A DNA stretch of 64,000 nucleotides from Candidatus Chryseobacterium colombiense (GTDB lineage: Bacteria; Bacteroidota; Bacteroidia; Flavobacteriales; Weeksellaceae): assembly GCA_029203185.1 (NCBI GenBank), contig CP119310.1, positions 2,610,001 through 2,674,000 of the forward strand. The letters run 5' to 3'. Below are positions 44,867 to 52,193 of this stretch, piece after piece. The position numbers and the translations under genes were made by a program. The notes under the pieces are model-generated. The model had not been told where the DNA came from and did not search any database. It saw only the letters and a list, made by a program, of their open reading frames with translations. The stretch's first letter is position 1; each line of letters opens with the position of its first letter.

Positions 44867-45924
44867 GTGCAGTTTACATCAACAGTGCAGCCTGTATCTC
44901 GGTTCAGGACACTTTAAACGAGAATTTTTTCCAAAATCTTAAGCTTGAAAATTCATCTCAGGTTTTAAAAGCGATCGAACCCAATTACAAGGAATTCATT
45001 CCGCCTGCAGCAAGCAGAAGAATGTCTAAAACAGTAAAAATGAGTTCCGTAGCTTCACAATACGCTTTGAAAGAAGCCGGAATCGAAAATCCTGACGCGA
45101 TTATCGTCGGAACAGGAATGGGCTGTTCCCAGGATTCTGAAAAATTCCTAAAAAATGTATTGGATAATAATGAAGAGTTTCTCACTCCGACATTTTTTAT
45201 TCAATCTACACACAATACTGTTGCGGGGCAAATTGCTTTAGGATTGCAATGTCACGCGTACAATTTTACATATGTCAACACCTCTTCGTCGCTGGAATTT
45301 TCGTTTTTAGACGCAAAATTACAGATCAATGATGGCGAAGCGGAAAACGTTTTGGTAGGCTCAACAGACGAACAAACCGACCGGACAATGGAATTGTACA
45401 GATTGAACAAAACCATTAAAAAAGAAGAAAATCTTCCCGTTAATTATCTGAACTCAACAACAGACGGCGTCATTTGGGGAGAAGGCGCAAGCTTTTTTGT
45501 TTTAGGGAAAAATAAAACGGAAAATTCTTATGCTCAATTGCGAGACATCCAGATCAATAGCCAATTAGATTTGGAAGAAACGGAACAATTTGTTGAAGAT
45601 TTTTTAGCTAAAAATAATTTATCTGCTCAAGATATTGATGCTGTGATTTTAGGTTTCAGCGGAGATGCGAAATCGGATGTTTATTACACGAAAGCAATGA
45701 ATTTGTTTGAAAATTCAGCATTGTTGTATTATAAACATTTAAGCGGAGAATTTAATACGGCGAGTGGTTTTTCAACGTTTATGGCTTGTCATATTCTTAA
45801 AAATCAGGAAATTCCGGAAGTGATAATGATTAATTCTGTGAAGAAAGAAGGGATTAAAAATATTTTGCTTTATAATCATCTTGGAGAAAGTGATCATAGT
45901 TTGGTTTTGTTGGGGAAAGTTTAA
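44863..45924 (+). CDS. Chain-length-factor-like ketosynthase paralogue (no catalytic Cys)
   Basis: This 353-residue protein keeps the thiolase fold pattern (GTGMGCSQDSEKF; QSTHNTVAGQIALGLQ; STDEQTD). The nucleophile site reads VNTSSSLEF, Ser141 in place of Cys. The HGTGT-equivalent reads FSGDAKSD, so that His is lost as well. That is the usual state of a chain-length factor. Translation starts at 44863, overlapping the KS stop by 4 bp, which supports a stoichiometric pair. A palindrome follows the stop directly. Confidence 0.88.
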   Translation: MSAVYINSAACISVQDTLNENFFQNLKLENSSQVLKAIEPNYKEFIPPAASRRMSKTVKMSSVASQYALKEAGIENPDAIIVGTGMGCSQDSEKFLKNVLDNNEEFLTPTFFIQSTHNTVAGQIALGLQCHAYNFTYVNTSSSLEFSFLDAKLQINDGEAENVLVGSTDEQTDRTMELYRLNKTIKKEENLPVNYLNSTTDGVIWGEGASFFVLGKNKTENSYAQLRDIQINSQLDLEETEQFVEDFLAKNNLSAQDIDAVILGFSGDAKSDVYYTKAMNLFENSALLYYKHLSGEFNTASGFSTFMACHILKNQEIPEVIMINSVKKEGIKNILLYNHLGESDHSLVLLGKV

Positions 45925-45929
45925 AAGCA

Positions 45930-45962
45930 AAACCTAACAGCTTTTTGAAACCTGTTAGGTTT
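45930..45962. repeat. Palindromic hairpin, TTTTTGAAAC-loop family (copy 2)
   Basis: AAACCTAACAG (45930-45940) pairs perfectly with CTGTTAGGTTT (45952-45962). The loop CTTTTTGAAAC is the same type as the copy at 35865. It starts 6 bp after the CLF stop and could serve as a transcription attenuator. Confidence 0.85.
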
Positions 45963-46053
45963 GAGAATTTAGAATTTTAACATAGAGGCTCAAGATTTTA
46001 TTTTAATGTTTGAAAAAATTTTTCCTTTCACTCAGCAAAATAAACAGTGTAAT

Positions 46054-46206
46054 TGTCATTTCGACGAAGGAGAAATCTCTTAATAATCTTAACACCTAAA
46101 CTGAAACTTAATGGTTAATTTTAATCTGAAACATTAAGAATTATATTTAAGGATTAAGAATATTAAGTTGAGATTCTTCATTTCGCTTTGCTCCATTCAG
46201 AATGAT
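46054..46206. repeat. Paired inverted REP-like elements (BIME-like)
   Basis: TGTCATTTCGACGAAGGAG, then AAATCTC (46054-46079) is repeated in inverted form as GAGATTCTTCATTTCGC...ATTCAGAATGAT (46170-46206). A 90-bp AT-rich spacer between them has its own short repeats of TTAAG/CTTAA. It occupies most of the 332-bp gap between the CLF and deacetylase genes; the remaining bases (45963-46053 and 46207-46256) show nothing else. An internal promoter may lie here, but no clear site was found. Confidence 0.8.
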
Positions 46207-46256
46207 ATTGTTGATACAATTGCGGATATTTTAAACCAAATTCAAAAACAATAAAG

Positions 46257-47000
46257 ATGAAACATTACCCATTTATTCTATTTTATCTTTTCTGTAACGT
46301 GTTTATTTATGCGTTTCATGGGACTTTTTGGGTGTATTTGTTTTGTTTTTTATTGTTTTCTGCGGTTGTTGTTTGGGGTTCTTTCGATATTGAATTAGGA
46401 TATTTTGTTAACAGCATTACTCATAAAAGAACAAAGATCAAGGAAGTGGCCCTGACTTTTGATGATGGTCCGACAGAATTTACACCGAAGTTTTTAGATC
46501 TGTTAAAAGAAAACAATGTAAAAGCTACCTTTTTCTGCATCGGGAAACAGATTGAAAAATATCCCAAAACGTTCCAAAGAATTATTGCAGAAGGTCATAC
46601 GGTTGGAAATCACACTTTTTCACATTCGAACACGACAGGTTTTTTGTCAACCGCAAAAATGGTTGAAGAGATTGAAAAATGTGATGAAGTGATGTTGAAA
46701 ATTGGAAACTTAAAGACGAATTTATACCGTCCACCTTTTGGTGTTACGAATCCGAATATTGCCAAAGCCATCAAAAAAACTCCCAAAAAAAGTATCGGCT
46801 GGAATGTCCGCTCTCTCGATACGATTACAGAAGATGAGAAAAAAATTTACCAAAAAGTTACCAAAGGATTGAAAAAAGGAAGTATCATTCTTCTTCACGA
46901 CACTTCGGAAAAAACGTACAATGTTTTGGTAGATTTATTAGTATTTTTGAAGGATAAAAATTATTTAACTTTTACAATTGATAAATTTGAAAACCACTAA
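46257..47000 (+). CDS. Polysaccharide deacetylase (NodB domain)
   Basis: This 247-residue protein has two N-terminal hydrophobic segments (about 1-45). A carbohydrate-esterase family 4 domain follows: ALTFDDGPTEFTPKFLDLL (metal Asp-Asp), GHTVGNHTFSHS (His-x3-His) and LYRPPFG, with IILLHD near the end. It would be a membrane-anchored de-N-acetylase acting in the periplasm. Such deacetylases occur in some flavobacterial pigment clusters, but their role there is not known to me. Its last two codons and stop lie within a dispersed repeat. Confidence 0.88.
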   Translation: MKHYPFILFYLFCNVFIYAFHGTFWVYLFCFLLFSAVVVWGSFDIELGYFVNSITHKRTKIKEVALTFDDGPTEFTPKFLDLLKENNVKATFFCIGKQIEKYPKTFQRIIAEGHTVGNHTFSHSNTTGFLSTAKMVEEIEKCDEVMLKIGNLKTNLYRPPFGVTNPNIAKAIKKTPKKSIGWNVRSLDTITEDEKKIYQKVTKGLKKGSIILLHDTSEKTYNVLVDLLVFLKDKNYLTFTIDKFENH

Positions 47001-47083
47001 GTCCACAAGGATTTTACCAGGAACACAAGAATTATTAAATATTCAATCGTGTCCTTTGTGAAATCCATGTCATCCTTGCGGTT
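46991..47083. repeat. Dispersed imperfect palindrome (AACCACTAAGTCCACAAGG type)
   Basis: AACCACTAAGTCCACAAGGATTT at the start is answered by AAATCCATG and CATCCTTGCGGTT at the end, with GGAACACAAGA/TCGTGTCC between them. This is a loose, ~90-bp inverted repeat. Its left end supplies the last codons and stop of the deacetylase gene. Confidence 0.65.
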
Positions 47084-47103
47084 AAATTTAAAGACGTTAA
47101 ACA

Positions 47104-47730
47104 ATGATTAAAAATATAGCTTTAAGCACTCTTTTATTAATTTCGACTTTTGTCTTTGCTCAAAACACGGCGATGTCGGCGACAGAATCAAAAGCATTTG
47201 TAGCCAAAGTTTCTTCGGAAACCAAAGAAATAAAAACCTTACAGGCAGATTTTACCCAAACCAAAAAAATGGATTTTCTGGATAAAAGCATCGTAACGTA
47301 CGGGAAAATGTCTTTAAAGACTCCGAATATGCTGAGCTGGAAGTATACGAAACCTTATCAATACAGCATTGTTTTCAAGGATAATAAAATTTTCATCAAC
47401 GATCAGGGGAAAAAATCTTCTGTCGATGCGAAAAGTAAAACTTTTGAAAAAATCAATAAACTGATTGTCGGAAGTTCAAACGGACAAATGTTTAACGATC
47501 CTGAATTTTCTGTGACTTACTTGAAAAATGCCAATTTCAACATTGCAAAATTTACCCCGAAATCGGCTCAATTGCTGAAATATATTAAGCAGATCGAATT
47601 GAGTTTTCCGAAAGGACAATCAACGGTTTCTCAGGTGAATATGACGGAAGCTTCAGGTGACACGACGAATATTGTTTTCAAAAATACCAAGATCAATGCG
47701 CCGATTGCTGCTTCAGAATTCAGTTTATAG
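47104..47730 (+). CDS. LolA-like outer-membrane lipoprotein carrier
   Basis: This 208-residue periplasmic protein has a signal peptide (MIKNIALSTLLLISTFVFAQ). It then has a LolA-family pattern: IKTLQADFTQTKKMDFLDKSIVTYGKM, LSWKYTKPYQYSIVFKDNKIFI and FAVTYLKNANF-like strands. LolA-like proteins carry lipids or lipoproteins across the periplasm. In aryl-polyene clusters a homologue is linked to moving the hydrophobic pigment to the outer membrane. The 3' end overlaps the next gene by 35 bp. Confidence 0.9.
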   Translation: MIKNIALSTLLLISTFVFAQNTAMSATESKAFVAKVSSETKEIKTLQADFTQTKKMDFLDKSIVTYGKMSLKTPNMLSWKYTKPYQYSIVFKDNKIFINDQGKKSSVDAKSKTFEKINKLIVGSSNGQMFNDPEFSVTYLKNANFNIAKFTPKSAQLLKYIKQIELSFPKGQSTVSQVNMTEASGDTTNIVFKNTKINAPIAASEFSL

Positions 47731-48331
47731 TCTGATTTTCTTACTGTTTGTTTCGTGTAAAACCTACAAACTTACGGATGCAAAACCTGTTTCTAATTCT
47801 GAAAAAACGGTTGAAAATTTATACTTTTCTTCCAATGAAGATTATGTTTATAAATGCCAGATGGATATTTATAAAAATCACGTTAGCGGAATTTTGATAT
47901 TAAAAAAAATTAACGAAACGACGCATCGTGTTGTTTTAACTTCAGATTTCGGAAATAAATTAATCGATTTTGAAATTTCTGATAATGATTTTAAACTGAA
48001 TTATGTTCTTCCTGATTTAGATAAAAAAATCGTCATCAACTTTTTAAAGAACGACTTTCAACAGCTTTTAAAAAGAGAATATCCTGTGACTGAAAGCTTT
48101 GAAAATGAGAATTCGAAAATTTATCTTTCTAAAGTTGATAAAAAAATCTATTATTTATTCTTTAACAAAGAAAATGGTTTATTGAAACAAATCATTTACA
48201 CGAAAAATAATAAGGAAAAAATCGATTTTACTTTTGATGCAAAAAAACATATCTTCGCGGATAGTATTGATCTTCAACACAAAGATTTCAAGATCAACAT
48301 AAAACTATTTCAAATAACTGAAACAGAATAA
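47696..48331 (+). CDS. Cluster lipoprotein of unknown function
   Basis: This 211-residue lipoprotein (MRRLLLQNSVYSLIFLLFVSC, lipid Cys21) has a beta-rich mature part. I chose the ATG at 47696, which gives a standard lipoprotein signal. An earlier Met at 47657 gives an atypical N-terminus and a larger overlap with the LolA-like gene. Overlap with lolA and the 1-bp gap to the dehydratase suggest joint translation. It may be an outer-membrane receiver for the LolA cargo, as in other aryl-polyene operons; that is inferred from context only. Confidence 0.8.
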   Translation: MRRLLLQNSVYSLIFLLFVSCKTYKLTDAKPVSNSEKTVENLYFSSNEDYVYKCQMDIYKNHVSGILILKKINETTHRVVLTSDFGNKLIDFEISDNDFKLNYVLPDLDKKIVINFLKNDFQQLLKREYPVTESFENENSKIYLSKVDKKIYYLFFNKENGLLKQIIYTKNNKEKIDFTFDAKKHIFADSIDLQHKDFKINIKLFQITETE

Positions 48332-48332
48332 C

Positions 48333-48713
48333 ATGCAGACCATTCTTACAGATTTTTATACTTTGCAATCATACGAACAGGCGGAAAACGGAAGTTATAT
48401 TGCCAACATTTCCCTTAATAAAGATCATGATATTTTCAAAGGTCATTTTCCGGGAAATCCGGTAACACCGGGAGTTTGTATGATGCAGATCGTAAAAGAA
48501 CTTTCTGAAGAATTCACAGGGTCGCCTTTATTTTTAAAAACGGCATCCAATGTGAAATTTATGGCGATCATCAATCCGTTTGAAACGCCGGAACTGAAAC
48601 TGCAACTCGATATCACTCAGACCGAAGAAGAAGTAAAAGTAAAAAATACGACGTCTTTTGGCGAGACTATTGCATTAAAAATGTCAGTAAACTACCAAAA
48701 AACATCAAAATGA
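48333..48713 (+). CDS. 3-hydroxyacyl-ACP dehydratase (FabZ/ApeI-like)
   Basis: This 126-residue hotdog enzyme has the full dehydratase signature FKGHFPGNPVTPGVCMMQIV, with the catalytic His in GHFP and a helix after VTPGV. It should dehydrate 3-hydroxyacyl-ACP intermediates during polyene elongation. Unlike the two ApeP-like genes at 35420 and 35914 it looks fully active. It lies 1 bp after the lipoprotein gene and overlaps the next gene by 4 bp. Confidence 0.92.
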   Translation: MQTILTDFYTLQSYEQAENGSYIANISLNKDHDIFKGHFPGNPVTPGVCMMQIVKELSEEFTGSPLFLKTASNVKFMAIINPFETPELKLQLDITQTEEEVKVKNTTSFGETIALKMSVNYQKTSK

Positions 48714-49186
48714 AGCTCATTTTTTCATTCTTAACGGCTTTTATTCTTTTTTTCCAATCAGGTCTTGAATCTTTGAGAGAAAGCTACGCAAAGGCCAATT
48801 CGTCCAATGCAAATACGGAAGAATTTATCAATATTGCAGAAAAAACATCCGGATCAGATGCTGTAATTCAGGGCTATAAAGCTGCAGCCCACATCATGGA
48901 AGCCAAAATTACCAAAAACAATCGAAAAACTTTGGTAAAATCCGGCGCAACAAGTCTTGAAGCGATTATTAAAAGTAATCCGAACAACGTTGAATTGAGA
49001 GTGATCCGAATGAGCGTTCAGGAAAATATTCCTAAAATTGTAGGATACAGAGGAAGTCTTAAAGATGATAAAGCTTTTCTTTTAAATAATTACAGCAAAC
49101 AAAACACTGCGCTGAAAAGTTATATCAAAAGATTCGCCGCACAATCCAAAACGATGACCGAAGCCGAAAAAGCAACCTTTAAATAA
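48710..49186 (+). CDS. Small exported helical protein, unknown
   Basis: This 158-residue protein has an N-terminal signal or membrane helix (MKLIFSFLTAFILFFQSG). An Ala/Lys-rich helical body follows, with repeats of helix-turn form such as FINIAEKTSGSDAVIQGYKAAAHIMEAKITK. I do not recognise the family. The overlap with the dehydratase gene (4 bp) and the 4-bp gap before the GT2 gene place it firmly in the pigment operon. Confidence 0.75.
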   Translation: MKLIFSFLTAFILFFQSGLESLRESYAKANSSNANTEEFINIAEKTSGSDAVIQGYKAAAHIMEAKITKNNRKTLVKSGATSLEAIIKSNPNNVELRVIRMSVQENIPKIVGYRGSLKDDKAFLLNNYSKQNTALKSYIKRFAAQSKTMTEAEKATFK

Positions 49187-49190
49187 AACA

Positions 49191-50363
49191 ATGACCCTGC
49201 CTGAAGTACAAAATGCAATCTCTGAAAAAAAGATCTGCGTTTTAATACCTACTTACAATAATGAAAAAACTCTGAAAAGAGTGATCGACGGTGTTTTAGA
49301 ATACACAGAAAATATCATTGTTGTCAACGACGGCTCTACCGATTCTACAAAGGAAATTTTAAGCCAACATCCCCAAATTGAAGTCATCAGCTTACCTGAA
49401 AACAAAGGAAAAGGAAATGGTCTAAAAATAGGCTTCAGAAAGGCAAAAGAACTCGGTTATAACTATGCGATAACAATCGATTCTGACGGACAGCATTATC
49501 CCGATGATATTCCTGTTTTTGTGGAAACTTTGCTTAATGACAATGAAGATGTTCTTTTAATTGGAAACCGAAATATGTCTCAGGACGGAATTCCAAAGAA
49601 AAGCAGCTTTGGAAACCGTTTCTCTAATTTTTGGTTCTGGTTTGAGACCGGAATTAAGCTTGAAGATACGCAATCAGGCTATCGATTGTATCCTTTACAC
49701 AGAATTCCGAAGAAATATTTCACTCCAAAATTCGAGTTCGAAATTGAAATTATTGTACGAACAGCATGGCGACACGTTCCTGTGAAAAATGTTCCGATAA
49801 AAGTTCTGTATGATCCTGCGGAAAGGGTTTCGCATTTCAGGCCATTTAAAGATTTTACGAGGATCAGCATTCTCAATACCATTTTGGTAACGATCACTTT
49901 GCTTTACATTATTCCTCGAAACTTCGTGAATAATTTCAAAAAAAAAAGCATTAAACGCTTCATCAAGGAAGATGTCTTAGAAAGTGACGGAACCAACCGC
50001 AATAAGGCGTTTTCCATAGCTTTAGGCGTTTTTATAGGATTATCTCCTTTCTGGGGATTTCAGACCCTACTGGTAATTTCTTTAGCCGTTCTTTTCAAAT
50101 TAAATAAAGTCTTGGCTTTTGTGGCTTCCAATGTAAGCTTGCCACCATTTATTCCTTTTATTATTGCTGCTTCATTGTTTTTGGGAGCACCTTTCGTACA
50201 TGGCGACAGCAGCATTTTAAGCCAGGAACTGAATTTTGACCTCGTAAAAAATAACCTTCTGCAATATGTGATCGGAAGTATGATCTTAGCAAGTACAGCT
50301 TCGGTTATTTCTGGTGTTGCAACGTTTTTATTTTTGAATCGGGTAAGTCCGGAGATTAGCTGA
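49191..50363 (+). CDS. Glycosyltransferase family 2 with DUF2062 domain
   Basis: This 390-residue protein begins with a GT2 domain: KKICVLIPTYNNEKTLKRVIDGV, IIVVNDGSTDSTKEIL, and TIDSDGQHYPDD (DxD-like). A membrane segment (ISILNTILVTITLLYII) and a C-terminal DUF2062 region with several helices follow: GVFIGLSPFWGFQTLLVISLAVLFK and NVSLPPFIPFIIAASLFLG. It may act as a dolichol-phosphate-mannose-synthase-like enzyme using a lipid carrier. It is the last gene of the plus-strand operon and is followed by a GC-rich hairpin. Confidence 0.88.
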   Translation: MTLPEVQNAISEKKICVLIPTYNNEKTLKRVIDGVLEYTENIIVVNDGSTDSTKEILSQHPQIEVISLPENKGKGNGLKIGFRKAKELGYNYAITIDSDGQHYPDDIPVFVETLLNDNEDVLLIGNRNMSQDGIPKKSSFGNRFSNFWFWFETGIKLEDTQSGYRLYPLHRIPKKYFTPKFEFEIEIIVRTAWRHVPVKNVPIKVLYDPAERVSHFRPFKDFTRISILNTILVTITLLYIIPRNFVNNFKKKSIKRFIKEDVLESDGTNRNKAFSIALGVFIGLSPFWGFQTLLVISLAVLFKLNKVLAFVASNVSLPPFIPFIIAASLFLGAPFVHGDSSILSQELNFDLVKNNLLQYVIGSMILASTASVISGVATFLFLNRVSPEIS

Positions 50364-50391
50364 TTTTTCTGAATTCGTTACTGGTTTGTTT

Positions 50392-50422
50392 GTTTCGGCG
50401 GCGGCTTTGCCGCCGCCGAAAC
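50392..50422. repeat. GC-rich perfect hairpin between convergent operons
   Basis: GTTTCGGCGGCGGC (50392-50405), loop TTT and the exact complement (50409-50422) form a 14-bp perfect stem that is nearly all G/C in an AT-rich genome. It lies between two convergent genes. There is no T run on either side, so it is a weak conventional terminator but could block transcription from both sides. Confidence 0.85.
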
Positions 50423-50429
50423 CTTGAAA

Positions 50430-52193
50430 CTACCTCAATTTCTTCAACGTTTTCTTCAAATATTTTTCGACGTTTTCTTTATCGGGAACCGTTGTAATCT
50501 CTTTAGTCAAAGCTTTTTCAAACTCTATTTTTGCTTTGGAATATTCTTTTTTATTAAAATAATATTTCCCGGACTCATAATACACCACCCAAAAATCCGG
50601 GTTTAAAGACCGATAATGAGGCAGAAAATCATCCGCAAGCATTACATTTTTATCATCAATTGCATGATTCACCTCAGAGCTGGCAAATTTATATTCTTCG
50701 TAATTCTTAAATTCCTTAGAATCTACAAAAGGGTCTTTAGCAATATTTAAATCTGACTTTGCAAATTCACCACTTTTCAATCTTTTATCCGAAAAAATCT
50801 CATTTAAATCATAGCAAACAAATTCTCCCAACTGATAAGGATTTGAAGACACCCAAACCAGTTTTTTCTGAGGCGAAAAAATTACCGCGTGATGCGCTAA
50901 AAGTTGGTTGATCGCCTTTTCATTTCCATAGCCGATCTTTTCTCCTTTCAAGCCCGATCTATCTCTTAAAATTACTGCCATTTTTTCAGGATTAAGCTTC
51001 TTATTTACTTGCAAGAGTTCCTGTAATTTTTCGTAACGGTACTCAGAATGACTTTCTGTAATATGCTTTTGGTTTCTTTTATCATTTTTGTAAGCATCCG
51101 ACTGGAAATGGTTTGTACAAAAAACACGGCTTATATTTTCCACTTTGTACACTCCAAAATTATCCGGAGAGACTTCGATAATTACGGCATTTTTATCATT
51201 CGCGCTTCCCACCAAAATCGATTCTGAAACGAAAACTTTCCGATTTTTGGCAATGGCAATCGCTTCATCAATGTTTTTGGCATATTGTAAAATCTCTCTT
51301 GTTACCAGAGAAATCGGCGTTTTTGCCGTCAGCGGAATTTTAGATTTTCCGGCATTGATCGTTACTGTAATTCCTTCCTTATTCATCCCTGAAACGACAC
51401 CGATCATTCCCGGCCAGCTTACGGCCAGATAAGGAAATCCTTCTTCCGGCTCTACAAATTCAATCAATTTATTTTTAGAAAAATCATCGCCTACGTAAAA
51501 ATCAAAATTCCTCCCGATCAGTAAATCTCCATCTTCTGTATTTTCATTCCAAACTGCGAGAGAAGTACAGCCAACCACCATCAAATCCTGCATCGCGTGA
51601 CCAATGTCGTGCGCTCCGTGCAGATACATGCTTCGCAAAAATTTCGGAGCAATAAAATCATATTTATCCGATGAATATTGGGATAAACCGTACAATTCAG
51701 CCTGATAATCTTCGCGGATGTTCAGATACATTTTCCGGTTGTACCATTTTAAGAAGCCTCGTAATAAATCTTGCTTAAACTTCGATGGAACAAAACCTTC
51801 TACTTTTGAAAAGAATATTTCTTCCTGCTTCTGCATCAGATTTTGCGTCAAAGCTCCGTTATTGTAACCTAGCTGTAAAGGATTTCCTTTAATATACAAT
51901 TCCCAAAGCTGCTGTTTATTTTTCGTCAAATAATTCTGATTAAAACTAAAAGTCGAATCATTAATCTTGTTTACTTTTGGAATTTCAAGCGAATATTGTT
52001 TTACGTCAGGAACATGTTTGATGGATTTTCGAATACCACACGACGTAAAACTTGCAATAAAAAGAATACTAAATAAAAATTGCCAAATGTCATTCGGACG
52101 ATAGAAAGAATTTCCGTTTTTTAATTTAGATTCTTCATTGTGTCCCACTTCATTCAGAATGACAAAAGACTGTATATTATTTTTCTTTTTCAC
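50430..52193 (-). CDS. C45-family (penicillin-acyltransferase-like) acyltransferase or hydrolase lipoprotein
   Basis: This 587-residue Ntn-hydrolase-type protein has its candidate nucleophile Cys209 in MVVGCTSLAVWN. The family blocks DGDLLIGRNFDF and SWPGMIGVVSGMNKEGITVTIN follow. The C-terminus has a TPR-like pair (FWVVYYESGKYYFNKKEYSKAKIEFEKAL). A lipobox SC at Cys52 is preceded by a hydrophobic helix. The stated start is GTG, and residues 10-36 come from a REP-like repeat (52088-52164), so the natural start is uncertain. It overlaps the oxidoreductase gene by 17 bp. It could form or hydrolyse an ester or amide in the pigment pathway; the role is not known. Confidence 0.8.
   Translation of the reverse strand: MKKKNNIQSFVILNEVGHNEESKLKNGNSFYRPNDIWQFLFSILFIASFTSCGIRKSIKHVPDVKQYSLEIPKVNKINDSTFSFNQNYLTKNKQQLWELYIKGNPLQLGYNNGALTQNLMQKQEEIFFSKVEGFVPSKFKQDLLRGFLKWYNRKMYLNIREDYQAELYGLSQYSSDKYDFIAPKFLRSMYLHGAHDIGHAMQDLMVVGCTSLAVWNENTEDGDLLIGRNFDFYVGDDFSKNKLIEFVEPEEGFPYLAVSWPGMIGVVSGMNKEGITVTINAGKSKIPLTAKTPISLVTREILQYAKNIDEAIAIAKNRKVFVSESILVGSANDKNAVIIEVSPDNFGVYKVENISRVFCTNHFQSDAYKNDKRNQKHITESHSEYRYEKLQELLQVNKKLNPEKMAVILRDRSGLKGEKIGYGNEKAINQLLAHHAVIFSPQKKLVWVSSNPYQLGEFVCYDLNEIFSDKRLKSGEFAKSDLNIAKDPFVDSKEFKNYEEYKFASSEVNHAIDDKNVMLADDFLPHYRSLNPDFWVVYYESGKYYFNKKEYSKAKIEFEKALTKEITTVPDKENVEKYLKKTLKKLR
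52088..52164 (-). repeat. Palindromic REP-like element at the 5' end of the C45-like gene
   Basis: TGTCATTCGG (52088-52097) and the inverted CATTCAGAATGACA (52151-52164) bound a ~77-bp element that contains AAGAATCT on the minus strand. It resembles the elements at 36796 and 46054. It is translated as residues 10-36 of the C45-like protein. Confidence 0.75.

Noticed and set aside
47657..47695. Earlier start for the lipoprotein gene after the LolA-like gene
   Set aside because: It adds 13 residues ahead of a good lipoprotein signal and increases overlap; the Met at 47696 gives a standard signal.
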